Origin: Lachnospiraceae bacterium
GTDB taxonomy: Bacteria > Bacillota > Clostridia > Lachnospirales > Lachnospiraceae
DNA: 64,000 nt
Direction of reading: 5' to 3'
Assembly: GCA_902363835.1 (NCBI GenBank)
Contig: CABJBM010000006.1
Location: 124,001 to 188,000, forward strand
Shown: positions 45,210 through 56,941 of the stretch, in pieces
Layout: every line of letters begins with the position of its first letter
Numbering within the stretch: the stretch's first letter is position 1
Position numbers and translations under genes: made by a program
The notes under the pieces: generated by a model
The model's database searches: none
Told to the model about the DNA's origin: nothing
The model's input: only the letters and a program-made list of their open reading frames with translations

Positions 45210-45267
45210 TGAAATACCTCCTTTAAAAAATATAGTGAAAAAGGACATCATTTTACCTTTCTCCTTT

Positions 45268-45283
45268 GGTAAAACGTTTTTCC
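45268..45283. promoter_or_regulatory. CG-centred palindrome, candidate LacI-family operator
   Basis: GGTAAAACGTTTTTCC is palindromic at seven of eight positions around a central CG, the usual form for LacI-family sites. It lies in the leader of the nucleoside operon, which encodes a LacI regulator. It does not fit the catabolite-response element pattern well. Confidence 0.6.
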
Positions 45284-45332
45284 TTTTTGTCTAAAAATAA
45301 AACAGCTTCATTAACTGCATTTCTTTAAGCCA

Positions 45333-45361
45333 ATGCTATCATTCTCAGAATAAAATGTCAA
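45333..45361 (-). promoter_or_regulatory. Promoter of the nucleoside operon
   Basis: On the minus strand, TTGACA (45361-45356), 17 bases, then TAGCAT (45338-45333), about 125 bases before the binding-protein start codon. Confidence 0.7.
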
Positions 45362-45520
45362 GTACTTTTGCATAAAAAAATACTTTATTAAATAAGTTTT
45401 CTGCATTATTTTATCAACATATTTTGCATCTCCTATGGTTAAATTCATATATCCGTTCTATAATCAATTGAATACTACTACTTATTTGTTTAAATTACCA
45501 ACCAAGACAGAAAAAACAAA

Positions 45521-45658
45521 ATAACAATTGAGAAAATCGCCCGGTTAGCAGGCGCTTCAATCTCAACTATATCAAAAATTGTAAACAACAAAGACAACAG
45601 CATCAGCCCTGAAACCAGAATCCCGTCCTTACACTCCTGGAATCATTTTATAGAACCA
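45521..45658 (+). pseudogene. Decayed fragment of a LacI-family regulator (HTH only)
   Basis: The plus-strand frame beginning ATAACAATTGAGAAAATC reads ITIEKIARLAGASISTISKI, then VNNKDNSISPETR, which is the N-terminal HTH and start of the hinge of a LacI-family repressor. The expected ATG is ATA, no ribosome binding site is present, the homology ends after ETR, and a stop follows at 45658-45660. No ligand-binding domain remains nearby. It is opposite in strand to all neighbouring genes. It lies inside an otherwise gene-free stretch of 573 bases between the nucleoside and beta-glucoside operons. Confidence 0.65.
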
Positions 45659-45666
45659 TAAAAAAA

Positions 45667-45712
45667 GCTTATTCCGGGCACTCATCATGAGGTTCCGGAA
45701 CAAGCTGGGGAT
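45667..45712 (-). terminator. Terminator of the beta-glucoside operon
   Basis: AGCTTATTCCGG pairs with CCGGAACAAGCT (one wobble) and is followed on the minus strand by seven T. It lies about 70 bases after the YieK/NagB-like gene. Confidence 0.85.
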
Positions 45713-45782
45713 AATATTTATATACATTGAATTACATTATACTGCCAAACGGATTTCACTGCACCCTTTCATAACTTATTGA

Positions 45783-46487
45783 TCATTGATCCAGCATGGC
45801 TGCAGCTTCCTCATCCATGATAACCGTATAATTGGGATGCAGTTGGAACACACTGGCAGGAACCTCCGGTATAACCGGACCGAACAAGGCTTTCTTTGCG
45901 ATTTCTGCCTTGTGGCTTCCATTAATGATCATAATGAGATGCCGGGCATTCATCACCGTTTTCGGCCCAAAGGTCACATAATGATCCGGACTGGTCTCTC
46001 TTTCAAAATATGAGATAGGATACTTTTCCCTGGTCACCATCCGGGTTTCCATGCCGAAATGTTCTACCGTACCTGCAAGATTTCCGCAAAAATGTCCATC
46101 CGTGCCAAGCCCCATGATGAGCATATCTAATCCGCCATCTTCTTTAAGCTTTTTGTCATAATCGTTCCAGTTCTTTGTATCCAAAACATGGATCAGTTCT
46201 CCAGGTACCTCTGCCGGACTGAAAAACATATGGTTTAAATCATTCATGGTAACGCCGGTTGCCTCTCCCTCCCTGGGTATTTCGTCAAAATTATAGAAAT
46301 GTACATGGTTAAAACAGGGATTCCCCTTATATTCCTTTGTAAGCAGCTGATACAGCCGCTCCGGGGTCTTTCCTGCCGTGACGGAAAGATTCACCCTCCT
46401 GCTGTCCCCTGTATACATATGGGCTTGAACATGGGTAAGAGCGATATGGCTCATGGCTTCATAGTCTTTTGCAATGATTAACTGCAT
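45783..46487 (-). CDS. NagB/YieK-family glucosamine-6-phosphate deaminase-like protein
   Basis: A 234-residue sugar isomerase-fold protein. It has NLSVTAGKTPERLYQLL near the N-terminus, FYNFDEIP, and MLIMGLGTDGHFCGNLAGTV, corresponding to the phosphosugar loop and active-site region of NagB/6-phosphogluconolactonase proteins. The overall sequence is closer to E. coli YieK than to housekeeping NagB. As last gene of a beta-glucoside PTS operon it may act on an amino-sugar or a product of the GH1 enzyme; the reaction is not established. Confidence 0.8.
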   Translation of the reverse strand: MQLIIAKDYEAMSHIALTHVQAHMYTGDSRRVNLSVTAGKTPERLYQLLTKEYKGNPCFNHVHFYNFDEIPREGEATGVTMNDLNHMFFSPAEVPGELIHVLDTKNWNDYDKKLKEDGGLDMLIMGLGTDGHFCGNLAGTVEHFGMETRMVTREKYPISYFERETSPDHYVTFGPKTVMNARHLIMIINGSHKAEIAKKALFGPVIPEVPASVFQLHPNYTVIMDEEAAAMLDQ

Positions 46488-46507
46488 ATTAAAATACTCC
46501 CTTCTTT

Positions 46508-49961
<3,454 letters not shown>

Positions 49962-50061
49962 CTTTCTCCTCCTGATTCATCATGATATTGCTTTTTCCAT
50001 CTGCCTGGCCGCTGCGCGCTTTCACAGCCAAAACAGCAACATAATATAAAACAAAAGACTC

Positions 50062-50098
50062 AAACCTGTCTGACAGCGGTCTGCTGCCAGGCAGGTTT
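50062..50098 (-). terminator. Antiterminator-controlled terminator before the PTS gene
   Basis: AAACCTG/CAGGTTT stem with inner CTG/CAG pairing, followed on the minus strand by GAGTCTTTTGTTTT. It overlaps the adjacent RAT sequence, as expected for LicT control. Confidence 0.85.
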
Positions 50099-50128
50099 GG
50101 GTCTTGCCAGCCGAACTGTAACGAATCC
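50099..50128 (-). promoter_or_regulatory. LicT ribonucleic antiterminator (RAT) site before the PTS gene
   Basis: On the minus strand, GGATTCGTTACAGTTCGGCT runs into GGCAAGACC, close to the BglG/LicT RAT consensus, partly overlapping the terminator stem. Confidence 0.8.
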
Positions 50129-50129
50129 C

Positions 50130-50975
50130 TTATGTATTCACCTTTTTTACCAAATTAATAATATGCAGCATTAAAAACATTTTCTCTGTCTCAGAAGTTT
50201 CCCATTTCTGCCTTTCATAAATATACTGGGCAATCCTGTTTGCACATTCGTAAGCCTGGGAATCTGCCTTGCGGACAGAATTAATAATCTCCCTATCTGT
50301 ATGGGAAATTTCCTCTCCTTTTAACCGTCTCATGAGATAATACCTGACATGAGTGATAAAACGGTTAAAGAACACACTGTCCTCATCAAACTCACACTGA
50401 TAGAAATACTTGACCAGTTTTAAAATGGAATTTGTCATTTCAGTAATTCCGAAAATCTCCTCGCCGGTTACACTATCAATCTGTGCATTTACAATGTGAA
50501 GGGCAAAAAATGCGGCTTCGCTGTCAGGAAGCTGTATCCCTAAATCATTCTTTATAATTTCCAATGCCTTGATCCCTATCTGGTATTCCCTTGAATAGAA
50601 CTTCTTTATTTCCCATTCCAACGGATTTACAATATCCATCTGGTTTTCCCGGCGCTTCAGGGCAAAGGATAAATGGTCAAGTAAGGAAAAGAACATATTG
50701 TCATTTAATTCCTTAAATGTCTCCTTAGCCAGATTCACAATTTTGAATACTGCCTTTAGCTCATTGGGTCCACACCCGGTCATAAGGGCCGCCATTTGAG
50801 TGTAGGTCATATTGTTTGTGGGGTAAAAGGTTTTTTCAATCTTGCTTTTATCAACCTCATTGCCGGGATATGCCTGAAAACCAATGCCTTTCCCCACCAG
50901 AACCATCTGCTGTCCATTCTCCGACGCTAATATCACGTTATTATTAATACGTTTTTCTACATACAAAGAGTTCAC
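50130..50975 (-). CDS. licT: BglG/LicT-family transcriptional antiterminator
   Basis: A 281-residue antiterminator. Residues 1-55 form the RNA-binding CAT domain (NNVILASENGQQMVLVGKGI); PRD1 (about 65-170) and PRD2 (about 175-278) carry the regulatory histidines, for instance in SLLDHLSFALK and AAFFALHIVNAQ and in FITHVRYYL and MLHIINLVKK. It binds RAT RNA when beta-glucosides are available and the PTS dephosphorylates it. Its own leader contains a RAT/terminator too. Confidence 0.94.
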   Translation of the reverse strand: MNSLYVEKRINNNVILASENGQQMVLVGKGIGFQAYPGNEVDKSKIEKTFYPTNNMTYTQMAALMTGCGPNELKAVFKIVNLAKETFKELNDNMFFSLLDHLSFALKRRENQMDIVNPLEWEIKKFYSREYQIGIKALEIIKNDLGIQLPDSEAAFFALHIVNAQIDSVTGEEIFGITEMTNSILKLVKYFYQCEFDEDSVFFNRFITHVRYYLMRRLKGEEISHTDREIINSVRKADSQAYECANRIAQYIYERQKWETSETEKMFLMLHIINLVKKVNT

Positions 50976-50991
50976 CTTCTCAAATAAAAAA

Positions 50992-51053
50992 GACCAAGAT
51001 CATGTAAAACTGCAGCTAAACATTATTATCTGCAATCTTACATCATCCTGGTC
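50992..51053 (-). terminator. Leader terminator of licT
   Basis: The arms GACCAAGATCATGTAAAACT and its near-complement at 51030-51053 form a long stem; a TTTTTT run follows on the minus strand (50991-50986). It would stop transcription before licT unless LicT is active. Confidence 0.85.
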
Positions 51054-51079
51054 AGGCCTGTTGAACAGTAACACTTCCA
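51048..51079 (-). promoter_or_regulatory. RAT site in the licT leader
   Basis: On the minus strand, GGAAGTGTTACTGTTCAACA then GGCCTGACC, the BglG-family RAT pattern, overlapping the first bases of the licT leader terminator. This gives positive autoregulation. Confidence 0.75.
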
Positions 51080-51102
51080 GTAAATCCGTTTTCATTTCGC
51101 TT

Positions 51103-51131
51103 ATTATACTAAATAAAAGATAATCCGTCAA
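51103..51131 (-). promoter_or_regulatory. Promoter of the licT-bglP operon
   Basis: On the minus strand, TTGACG (51131-51126), 17 bases and a perfect TATAAT (51108-51103), just before the RAT site. Confidence 0.85.
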
Positions 51132-51258
51132 GATTTTTAAGTCAAAATCATCATATTTTTTTCAAATATCTACCTTTTTTGTGCATTTATTACAATCTCA
51201 TGCTTTTCTCTTATGATTGAATACATGATTAATCTCTGTTTCATTCATGATACAAAAA

Positions 51259-51294
51259 GCCGTGGCCTTTAGATATCCTTCCAAAGGCCACGGC
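51259..51294 (-). terminator. Terminator of the arginine operon
   Basis: GCCGTGGCCTTT pairs perfectly with AAAGGCCACGGC and is followed on the minus strand by TTTTT. It is eight bases after the argD stop. Confidence 0.92.
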
Positions 51295-51301
51295 AAGAAT
51301 G

Positions 51302-52501
51302 TTAAAGCGGCTGCTCCAATACTGCCTCCAGCTTTTCTATCATTTCATCCACATCCTCTTTTTCAATCACCAGTGGCGGAACAAAGCGGATAATATTTGT
51401 CCCGGCACTGATGAGCACCAGTTTTTGCTCTGACAAGGCCTTGCTCACAATGGGGGCAACCGGCACAGAAAACTCCAGGCCCTGGATCAGCCCCATGCCT
51501 CTTTGTTCCTTTATGATATCATACCGATCCGCCAGGGATTTCAGTTTTTCTGCAAGATACTCTCCCACTTCCTTTACATGGTCCACCAGCTTCCGCTTTT
51601 CAAACAGCTCCAATACCTTGGACGCTGCGGCTGTCACAAAGGGATTTCCGCCATAAGTGGTTCCATGATCACCGGGAGACATGGCTGTTGCGGCCTTTCC
51701 TGCTGCCAGAAATGCTCCCACAGGCACGCCGTTTCCCAATGCCTTTGCCACGGTCATCACATCCGGCTTTACGCCGTATTTCTGCCATGCGAACATGGTT
51801 CCTGTCCGCCCCATTCCGCATTGGATCTCATCCAGGATCAGCAGCATGTCATGCTCATCGCAAAGCGCTCTTACGCCCTTTAAAAACTCTTCCTCTGCCG
51901 GATAAATGCCCCCTTCTCCCTGGATTGTTTCCATGATTATGGCACAGGTCTTATGGTTTACCAGAGCCTTTACACTGTCCAGATCATTAAAATCAGCGAA
52001 TTGGATTCCCGGAAGCAGAGGCTTAAATGGCTCCTGGTAATGGTCGTTTCCTGTGACAGAAAGGGCTCCAAGGCTTCTGCCGTGGAAGGAGTGGTTCATG
52101 GCAATTATTTCATGGTCATGACCTCCGTCCTTATTGTAAGCATATCTTCTGGCTATCTTTAAAGCTCCTTCCACTGCTTCTGTCCCGCTGTTGGTAAAAA
52201 ACACCTTATCCATGCCGGAAGCCTTTAAAATCAGTTCTCCCGCTTCCACAGCAGGGACATTGTAAAATAAATTGGAGGTGTGAAGAAGCTTATCCACCTG
52301 TTCCTTTAAGGCCGTATTAAATTCCGGATCATTGTAGCCCAATCCCATTACCGCAATCCCGGCGCCGAAATCCAGGTATTCCTGTCCGTCCGTATCATAA
52401 AGGCGGACGCCGTCTCCATGATCAAAAACAACCGGAAAACGGTTATAAGTCTTATAAATCTTTGACTCTGCCTTCTCAATATATTCCTGCTTACTTAGCA
52501 T
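51302..52501 (-). CDS. argD: Acetylornithine aminotransferase ArgD
   Basis: A 399-residue class-III PLP aminotransferase converting N-acetylglutamate semialdehyde to N-acetylornithine. Visible are [14 protein letters not shown] near the start, [27 protein letters not shown] and the PLP lysine in [15 protein letters not shown]. The start overlaps the end of argB by 11 bases. It is the last gene of the arg operon and is followed by a strong terminator. Confidence 0.95.
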   Translation of the reverse strand: MLSKQEYIEKAESKIYKTYNRFPVVFDHGDGVRLYDTDGQEYLDFGAGIAVMGLGYNDPEFNTALKEQVDKLLHTSNLFYNVPAVEAGELILKASGMDKVFFTNSGTEAVEGALKIARRYAYNKDGGHDHEIIAMNHSFHGRSLGALSVTGNDHYQEPFKPLLPGIQFADFNDLDSVKALVNHKTCAIIMETIQGEGGIYPAEEEFLKGVRALCDEHDMLLILDEIQCGMGRTGTMFAWQKYGVKPDVMTVAKALGNGVPVGAFLAAGKAATAMSPGDHGTTYGGNPFVTAAASKVLELFEKRKLVDHVKEVGEYLAEKLKSLADRYDIIKEQRGMGLIQGLEFSVPVAPIVSKALSEQKLVLISAGTNIIRFVPPLVIEKEDVDEMIEKLEAVLEQPL

Positions 52502-53387
52502 GATAAAAACGCTCCTCTCCCGTGCTCACAATGGCAGTTCCAATTCCCCTATTGGTGAATATTTCCAAAAGCAGGCAATGAGGAATCCGTCCGTCCATGA
52601 TATGTACCCTGGATACCCCCTGCTTCATGGCATCAATGCAGTTTTGAAGCTTTGGGAGCATTCCGCCTCCCAGCATCCCGCTTTCCACAAATTCCTCTGC
52701 CTCATCAATGGACATTTCAGAAATAAGGGATTCCTTATCCTGAAAATCCTTATAAACTCCCTCAACATCCGTTAAAAAAGCCAGTTTCTCCGCCTCCATT
52801 GCCGTGGCAATGGCACAGGCCGCATCATCGGCGTTGATATTATAGGTTTCAAAACCTTCGTCAAAGCCTACAGGACAGATAATAGGAAGAAAATCCTTTT
52901 CCAGTAAATCATATATGATTTGAGGGTCTACCTGGGTGATATCTCCCACAAAACCGATATCCTCTCCGTTTGAATAGCGTTTCCGGCATTTCAGCATCAT
53001 ACCATCCTTTCCGCTGATTCCCACGGCTTTTACGCCTAATTCATTGACCATTTGCACCAGGCTTTTATTCACACGGTTTAATACCATCTCAGCGATTTCC
53101 ATGGTAGGCTCATCAGTCACCCGGAGACCATTGACAAAATGAGGCTCCATGCCTGACTTTTCCACCCATTTACTGATCTCTTTTCCTCCCCCATGAACAA
53201 TGATGGGCTTAAAACCAACCAGCTTTAAAAGCACTACATCCTGAATGACATTCTTTTTCAGTTCCTCATCCACCATAGCGCTTCCGCCGTATTTTACCAC
53301 GATGATCTTCCGGTTGAAACGCTGTATATAAGGGAGGGCCTCGATCAGTACCTCCGCCTTTTCCATAATGCTGTGATCCAGTTCCAT
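52491..53387 (-). CDS. argB: Acetylglutamate kinase ArgB
   Basis: A 298-residue amino-acid kinase that phosphorylates N-acetylglutamate. It has the ATP-site [11 protein letters not shown], the substrate-site [12 protein letters not shown], and DVEGVYKDF. The N-terminal helix ([20 protein letters not shown]) is of the kind found in arginine-inhibited ArgB kinases. The start at 53387 has AAAGGAG seven bases upstream. One copy of the intergenic repeat lies before it. Confidence 0.95.
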   Translation of the reverse strand: MELDHSIMEKAEVLIEALPYIQRFNRKIIVVKYGGSAMVDEELKKNVIQDVVLLKLVGFKPIIVHGGGKEISKWVEKSGMEPHFVNGLRVTDEPTMEIAEMVLNRVNKSLVQMVNELGVKAVGISGKDGMMLKCRKRYSNGEDIGFVGDITQVDPQIIYDLLEKDFLPIICPVGFDEGFETYNINADDAACAIATAMEAEKLAFLTDVEGVYKDFQDKESLISEMSIDEAEEFVESGMLGGGMLPKLQNCIDAMKQGVSRVHIMDGRIPHCLLLEIFTNRGIGTAIVSTGEERFYHAK

Positions 53388-53404
53388 ATTAATTTCTCCT
53401 TTCC

Positions 53405-53450
53405 TGCCCACACCTTTGGGGCATACAAGTACACCCCAGGGTGTTTTCCC
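53405..53450 (-). repeat. Structured intergenic repeat, copy C
   Basis: On the minus strand, ACACC-CTGG-GGTGT, then TACTTGTA and TGCCC-CAAAGGTGT-GGGCA. Both stems differ in sequence from copies A and D yet keep their pairing. It lies between argJ and argB. Confidence 0.65.
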
Positions 53451-53524
53451 TATCTTAACTTTCTCAGTGAAACGGGGCCTTTCAGCAGTTATCCCCATTT
53501 GCTTTTTTCATAAATCAATAACAG

Positions 53525-54748
53525 CTATGAACGGTAATCCGCATTGATCTTGACATAGTCAAATGTCAGGTCACAGCCCCAGGCCGTTGCAGCCGCATCT
53601 CCCATCTTCACATCCGCAATCGCAGTCACTTCCGGCTCTGACAAGATCTTTGTGGCTTCCTCCTCGCTGTAGGGAAGGGCTACACCGTTTTCAATGATTT
53701 TCAGCTTTCCTACTGCGCTTTCAAAGTACAAATCCACCTTTTCCGGATCAAACATTGCCCCGGAATATCCCATAGCGCAGAGGATTCGTCCCCAGTTGGC
53801 GTCATGACCAAAAATGGCAGCCTTTGTCAGGCTGGAGGTGATGACGGATTTTGAAAGGGTCACTGCCTGCTCCTTTGTTTCAGCTCCAATGATCTTTACT
53901 TCAAACAATGCAGTACAGCCTTCCCCGTCACCTGCCATCTTTTTTGCAAGGGCCTCATTAATGAAATTAAGGGCTTTGCAAAATGTCTTATAATCCTCAT
54001 TTTTTGACGTAATTTCCTCATTCCCTGCCATGCCGTTTGCAAGAAGAAGCACCGTATCATTGGTAGAGGTATCCCCATCCACGGAAATCATGTTGTAGGT
54101 GTCCTTAATGTCCTCCCTTAGGGCTTCCTGTAAAAGCTCTTTGGAAATGGCTGCATCCGTGGTAACAAAGCTTAACATGGTGCACATGTCAGGATGGATC
54201 ATGCCGGAGCCTTTGCACATGCCGCCTATGGTAACAGTCTTTCCTCCGGCTTCAAATTGAACTGCCACTTCTTTTTTTACCGTATCCGTGGTCATAATGG
54301 CCATGGCTGCGTCTGTCCCGCTTTCCTTACTGCCGTCAAGCACCGGAACCATTGCTTTTACTCCTGCCATAATGCGATCCATGGGAAGTTGTTTTCCGAT
54401 CACTCCGGTGGATGCCACCAGCACGGAATTGACAGGAATGGAAAGGCACTCTGCTGCCGCTTCCGCTGTTTCTTTACAGTAGCCAAGCCCTTCCGCTCCT
54501 GTACAGGCATTGGCAATTCCTGCATTGACAACCACTGTCTGGGCATAAGGGGAATTTGCCACAACATCCTGATCCCATTTTACAGGAGCAGCTTTTACGA
54601 TGTTGGTAGTAAAGGTTCCTGCCACCTTGCAGGGCACCTGGCTGTAAATCATTGCCATGTCTTTTCTGTCTTTGTATTTAATTCCAGCTGCCGCAGATGC
54701 TGCCTTAAATCCTTTTGCCGCCGTTACTCCGCCTTCTATATGTTTCAT
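53525..54748 (-). CDS. argJ: Bifunctional ornithine acetyltransferase / N-acetylglutamate synthase ArgJ
   Basis: A 407-residue ArgJ that transfers acetyl from N-acetylornithine to glutamate. It is made as a precursor that cleaves itself before a threonine; the site here reads HPDMCTMLSFVTTDA, so the nucleophile Thr is present but the residue before it is Cys rather than the common Ala. GVTAAKGFKAASAAAGIKY and DTSTNDTVLLLANG are also typical. The start at 54748 has AAGGAGG nine bases upstream. Confidence 0.94.
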   Translation of the reverse strand: MKHIEGGVTAAKGFKAASAAAGIKYKDRKDMAMIYSQVPCKVAGTFTTNIVKAAPVKWDQDVVANSPYAQTVVVNAGIANACTGAEGLGYCKETAEAAAECLSIPVNSVLVASTGVIGKQLPMDRIMAGVKAMVPVLDGSKESGTDAAMAIMTTDTVKKEVAVQFEAGGKTVTIGGMCKGSGMIHPDMCTMLSFVTTDAAISKELLQEALREDIKDTYNMISVDGDTSTNDTVLLLANGMAGNEEITSKNEDYKTFCKALNFINEALAKKMAGDGEGCTALFEVKIIGAETKEQAVTLSKSVITSSLTKAAIFGHDANWGRILCAMGYSGAMFDPEKVDLYFESAVGKLKIIENGVALPYSEEEATKILSEPEVTAIADVKMGDAAATAWGCDLTFDYVKINADYRS

Positions 54749-54749
54749 A

Positions 54750-55142
54750 TCATTCATCCTCCTTTGTCCCAATGACCGTATATCCTGCATCCGCCAAACG
54801 CTCCAGAGCTTTTTCATAATTTTCTTTTTTTACAAGAATATAGTCCGTATTAAATGTGGATACTGCGAAGATTCCGATTTCATGATCTGCCAGTACCGTT
54901 GATATGTTAGACAGGATCCCGATGAGCGAAAAATCCAGAACCCCTTCAATGCGGAATGCTAAAAAGCCGTCTTCCCTTTCTTCGGTATTTTCGGGAACTG
55001 ACGAGGTTTCGCATACCAGAGACAACTCCTGGTCCGTCTTTCCCAGGAACCAGAATCCGGACGTCATATCCAGATTTCCCAAATCAGCCGGTCCGGACAG
55101 CTTGCATACGGAAAATTCTGCAGATATCGTCTTTAAATTCAT
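54750..55142 (-). CDS. ACT-domain protein in the arginine operon
   Basis: A 130-residue protein made of two ACT-like modules: SAEFSVCKLSGPADLGNL onward and GVLDFSLIGILSNISTVLAD followed by STFNTDYILVKKENYEKALE. This architecture is that of small CASTOR/ACT_7-type amino-acid-binding proteins. No catalytic domain is present. Placed between argJ and the GNAT gene, it is a plausible arginine or ornithine sensor for the pathway (inference). Its stop lies one base before the argJ start. Confidence 0.78.
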   Translation of the reverse strand: MNLKTISAEFSVCKLSGPADLGNLDMTSGFWFLGKTDQELSLVCETSSVPENTEEREDGFLAFRIEGVLDFSLIGILSNISTVLADHEIGIFAVSTFNTDYILVKKENYEKALERLADAGYTVIGTKEDE

Positions 55143-55156
55143 TTCACTCTTCCCCC

Positions 55157-55603
55157 TTAGTCAATAAAGTTTGTAATGTTAGTCTCATTTAAATCGAAAT
55201 CATAATAATTTAAATCATCACGAAAGGTCCATCCTACTTTATGCCAGAATTCGTTGCCAACGGTATTCGATTTAAAAGCGATCAGGCTTACCTTGTTAAT
55301 TCCTTCTTTCTTCAGCCTTTTCATTGCCTCCATGGCCATCTTATGGCCGATTCCGTGCTTGCGGTATTCTTCTGCCACACAAACGTGGTACATGCAGCCC
55401 CGCCGTCCGTCATGGCCGCAGAGAATGGAGCCAATGATCTTTCCGGCCTCTTCCGCCACCACACTGGTTGCAGGATTTCTTTTTAAAAATCTTTCCACAC
55501 CTTCCCTGGAATCGTCTACGGTACGCAGTCCAAAACCTTTAATCCCTGTCCATAGTTCATAAACCTGATCATAATCCTTTAATGTCATAGTACGAATCAT
55601 CAT
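55157..55603 (-). CDS. GNAT-family N-acetyltransferase in the arginine operon
   Basis: A 148-residue GNAT with the acetyl-CoA motif VAEEYRKHGIGHKMAMEAMK and the C-terminal VGNEFWHKVGWTFRDD. It resembles YpeA-type acetyltransferases by eye. Since it lies between argC and the ACT gene it may acetylate an arginine-pathway amino acid; an accessory N-acetylglutamate synthase that primes the ArgJ cycle is one possibility, but the sequence does not show this. Confidence 0.8.
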   Translation of the reverse strand: MMIRTMTLKDYDQVYELWTGIKGFGLRTVDDSREGVERFLKRNPATSVVAEEAGKIIGSILCGHDGRRGCMYHVCVAEEYRKHGIGHKMAMEAMKRLKKEGINKVSLIAFKSNTVGNEFWHKVGWTFRDDLNYYDFDLNETNITNFID

Positions 55604-55638
55604 AATATTTTCCTTTATTTATGCATTCATTTGTAAGT

Positions 55639-56679
55639 TTACGGAAACATTGGAATAAGCTTAAGCCCCTTATTCTCCGGCAATCCAAACAGGAGATTCA
55701 TATTTTGCACCGCCTGTCCCGCAGCCCCCTTTACCAGGTTATCCATGGAGCCCATCATGACCACCCTGTTAGTCCTTGGATCGATCTTAAAGTTCACATC
55801 CACAAAATTGCTTCCCTCCACCCATTTGGTCTGGGGAACCACATCCTTTTCCAGAACCCGGACAAAATATTCGTCTGCATAATATTTATCATAAACAGCC
55901 TTTACTTCCTCATAGGATACGGACCTGGTGAGAGTTCCGTAAGCAGTTATAAGAATCCCCCGGTTCATTGGCACCAGATGGGGAGTAAAGCTTATGGTGA
56001 CCGGACGGCCTGCCCCATAGGACAGCTGTTCCTCGATCTCCGGTGTGTGGCGGTGAACACCTACGCCGTAAGCCTTGATGTTCTCATTGACCTCACAGTA
56101 TAGGTTATCCACCTTGGCTCCTCTTCCCGCACCGGAGGTCCCGGACTTGGCATCAATGATAATGGTATTGGGATCAATAAGTCCTTCCTTTACCAGAGGA
56201 TAAATGGATAAAGTGGAGCATGTGGGATAACAGCCCGGGTTTGCAATGAGTCTTGCCTTTTTGATCTTTTCCCGGTTGATCTCCGGAAGCCCGTAAACCG
56301 CCTCATTTATAAATTGCGGAGTTTTATGTTCCATTTTATACCATTCTTCATAGGTTGCCACATCCTTGATCCGGTAATCGGCGCTTAAGTCAATGACCTT
56401 TGTCTTCCTTAATATATTCTCATTCATAGAAGAGGCGCAAAAGCCCTGGGGCGTTGCTGTAAAAATCACGTCTGCCATTTCTGCCAAAGCTTCCACATTA
56501 TCATCCTGGCAGGAATCAGCCACAATCTGAAACATATTTTGATAAATAGAAGCGTATTTCTGATCCACATAGCTTTTGGATCCGTACCATAAGATCTCCA
56601 CATCATCTCTCTGAAGCAAAAGTCTTGCAAGCTCCCCGCCTGCATATCCGGTAGACCCTATTATTCCTGCTTTAATCAT
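55639..56679 (-). CDS. argC: N-acetyl-gamma-glutamyl-phosphate reductase ArgC
   Basis: A 346-residue NADPH-dependent reductase. The dinucleotide loop is GIIGSTGYAGGELARLL, the catalytic cysteine is in ANPGCYPTCSTLS, and a later histidine lies in HRHTPEIEEQLSYGAG. It is the first gene of argC-GNAT-ACT-argJ-argB-argD and diverges from argG. The ATG at 56679 is preferred because AAGGAGAG then has normal spacing. Confidence 0.96.
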   Translation of the reverse strand: MIKAGIIGSTGYAGGELARLLLQRDDVEILWYGSKSYVDQKYASIYQNMFQIVADSCQDDNVEALAEMADVIFTATPQGFCASSMNENILRKTKVIDLSADYRIKDVATYEEWYKMEHKTPQFINEAVYGLPEINREKIKKARLIANPGCYPTCSTLSIYPLVKEGLIDPNTIIIDAKSGTSGAGRGAKVDNLYCEVNENIKAYGVGVHRHTPEIEEQLSYGAGRPVTISFTPHLVPMNRGILITAYGTLTRSVSYEEVKAVYDKYYADEYFVRVLEKDVVPQTKWVEGSNFVDVNFKIDPRTNRVVMMGSMDNLVKGAAGQAVQNMNLLFGLPENKGLKLIPMFP

Positions 56680-56800
56680 AATCATCTCTCCTTATATTTT
56701 TTCATTGGGTGATCTATTTTTATTTCTGTATTTTATGCATTGATCCTGCAGGCTCTTTTGTCAAATCAAAAGCCCTTCCAGGTATTTCATTTGCTGGTAG

Positions 56801-56835
56801 TTCATAATTATACATCCATAACGTATAATATGCAA
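56801..56835 (-). promoter_or_regulatory. argC promoter with embedded arginine operator
   Basis: On the minus strand, TTGCAT (56835-56830), 17 bases, TATAAT (56812-56807). The -10 box is inside TGTATAATTATGAA (56814-56801), which resembles half of an ArgR/AhrC box and nearly repeats the site at argG. Confidence 0.72.
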
Positions 56836-56862
56836 GTTTTTTTTATATTTTTCATTTTACCC

Positions 56863-56897
56863 TTGCATTATTCAGGATTTTGGTGTATATTTATGAA
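56863..56897 (+). promoter_or_regulatory. argG promoter with embedded arginine operator
   Basis: TTGCAT (56863-56868), 17 bases, TATATT (56886-56891). The -10 box is inside TGTATATTTATGAA (56884-56897), one base different from the argC-side element. The two promoters are mirror images. Confidence 0.72.
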
Positions 56898-56941
56898 AGT
56901 TCAATAAAAAAAATCCAATGATAACCCAGGAGGATGTATAA

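Noticed and set aside
45268..45283. Catabolite-response element (CcpA site) in the nucleoside operon leader
   Set aside because: The flanking positions do not match the cre pattern (two or more mismatches in each half); a LacI-family site fits better.
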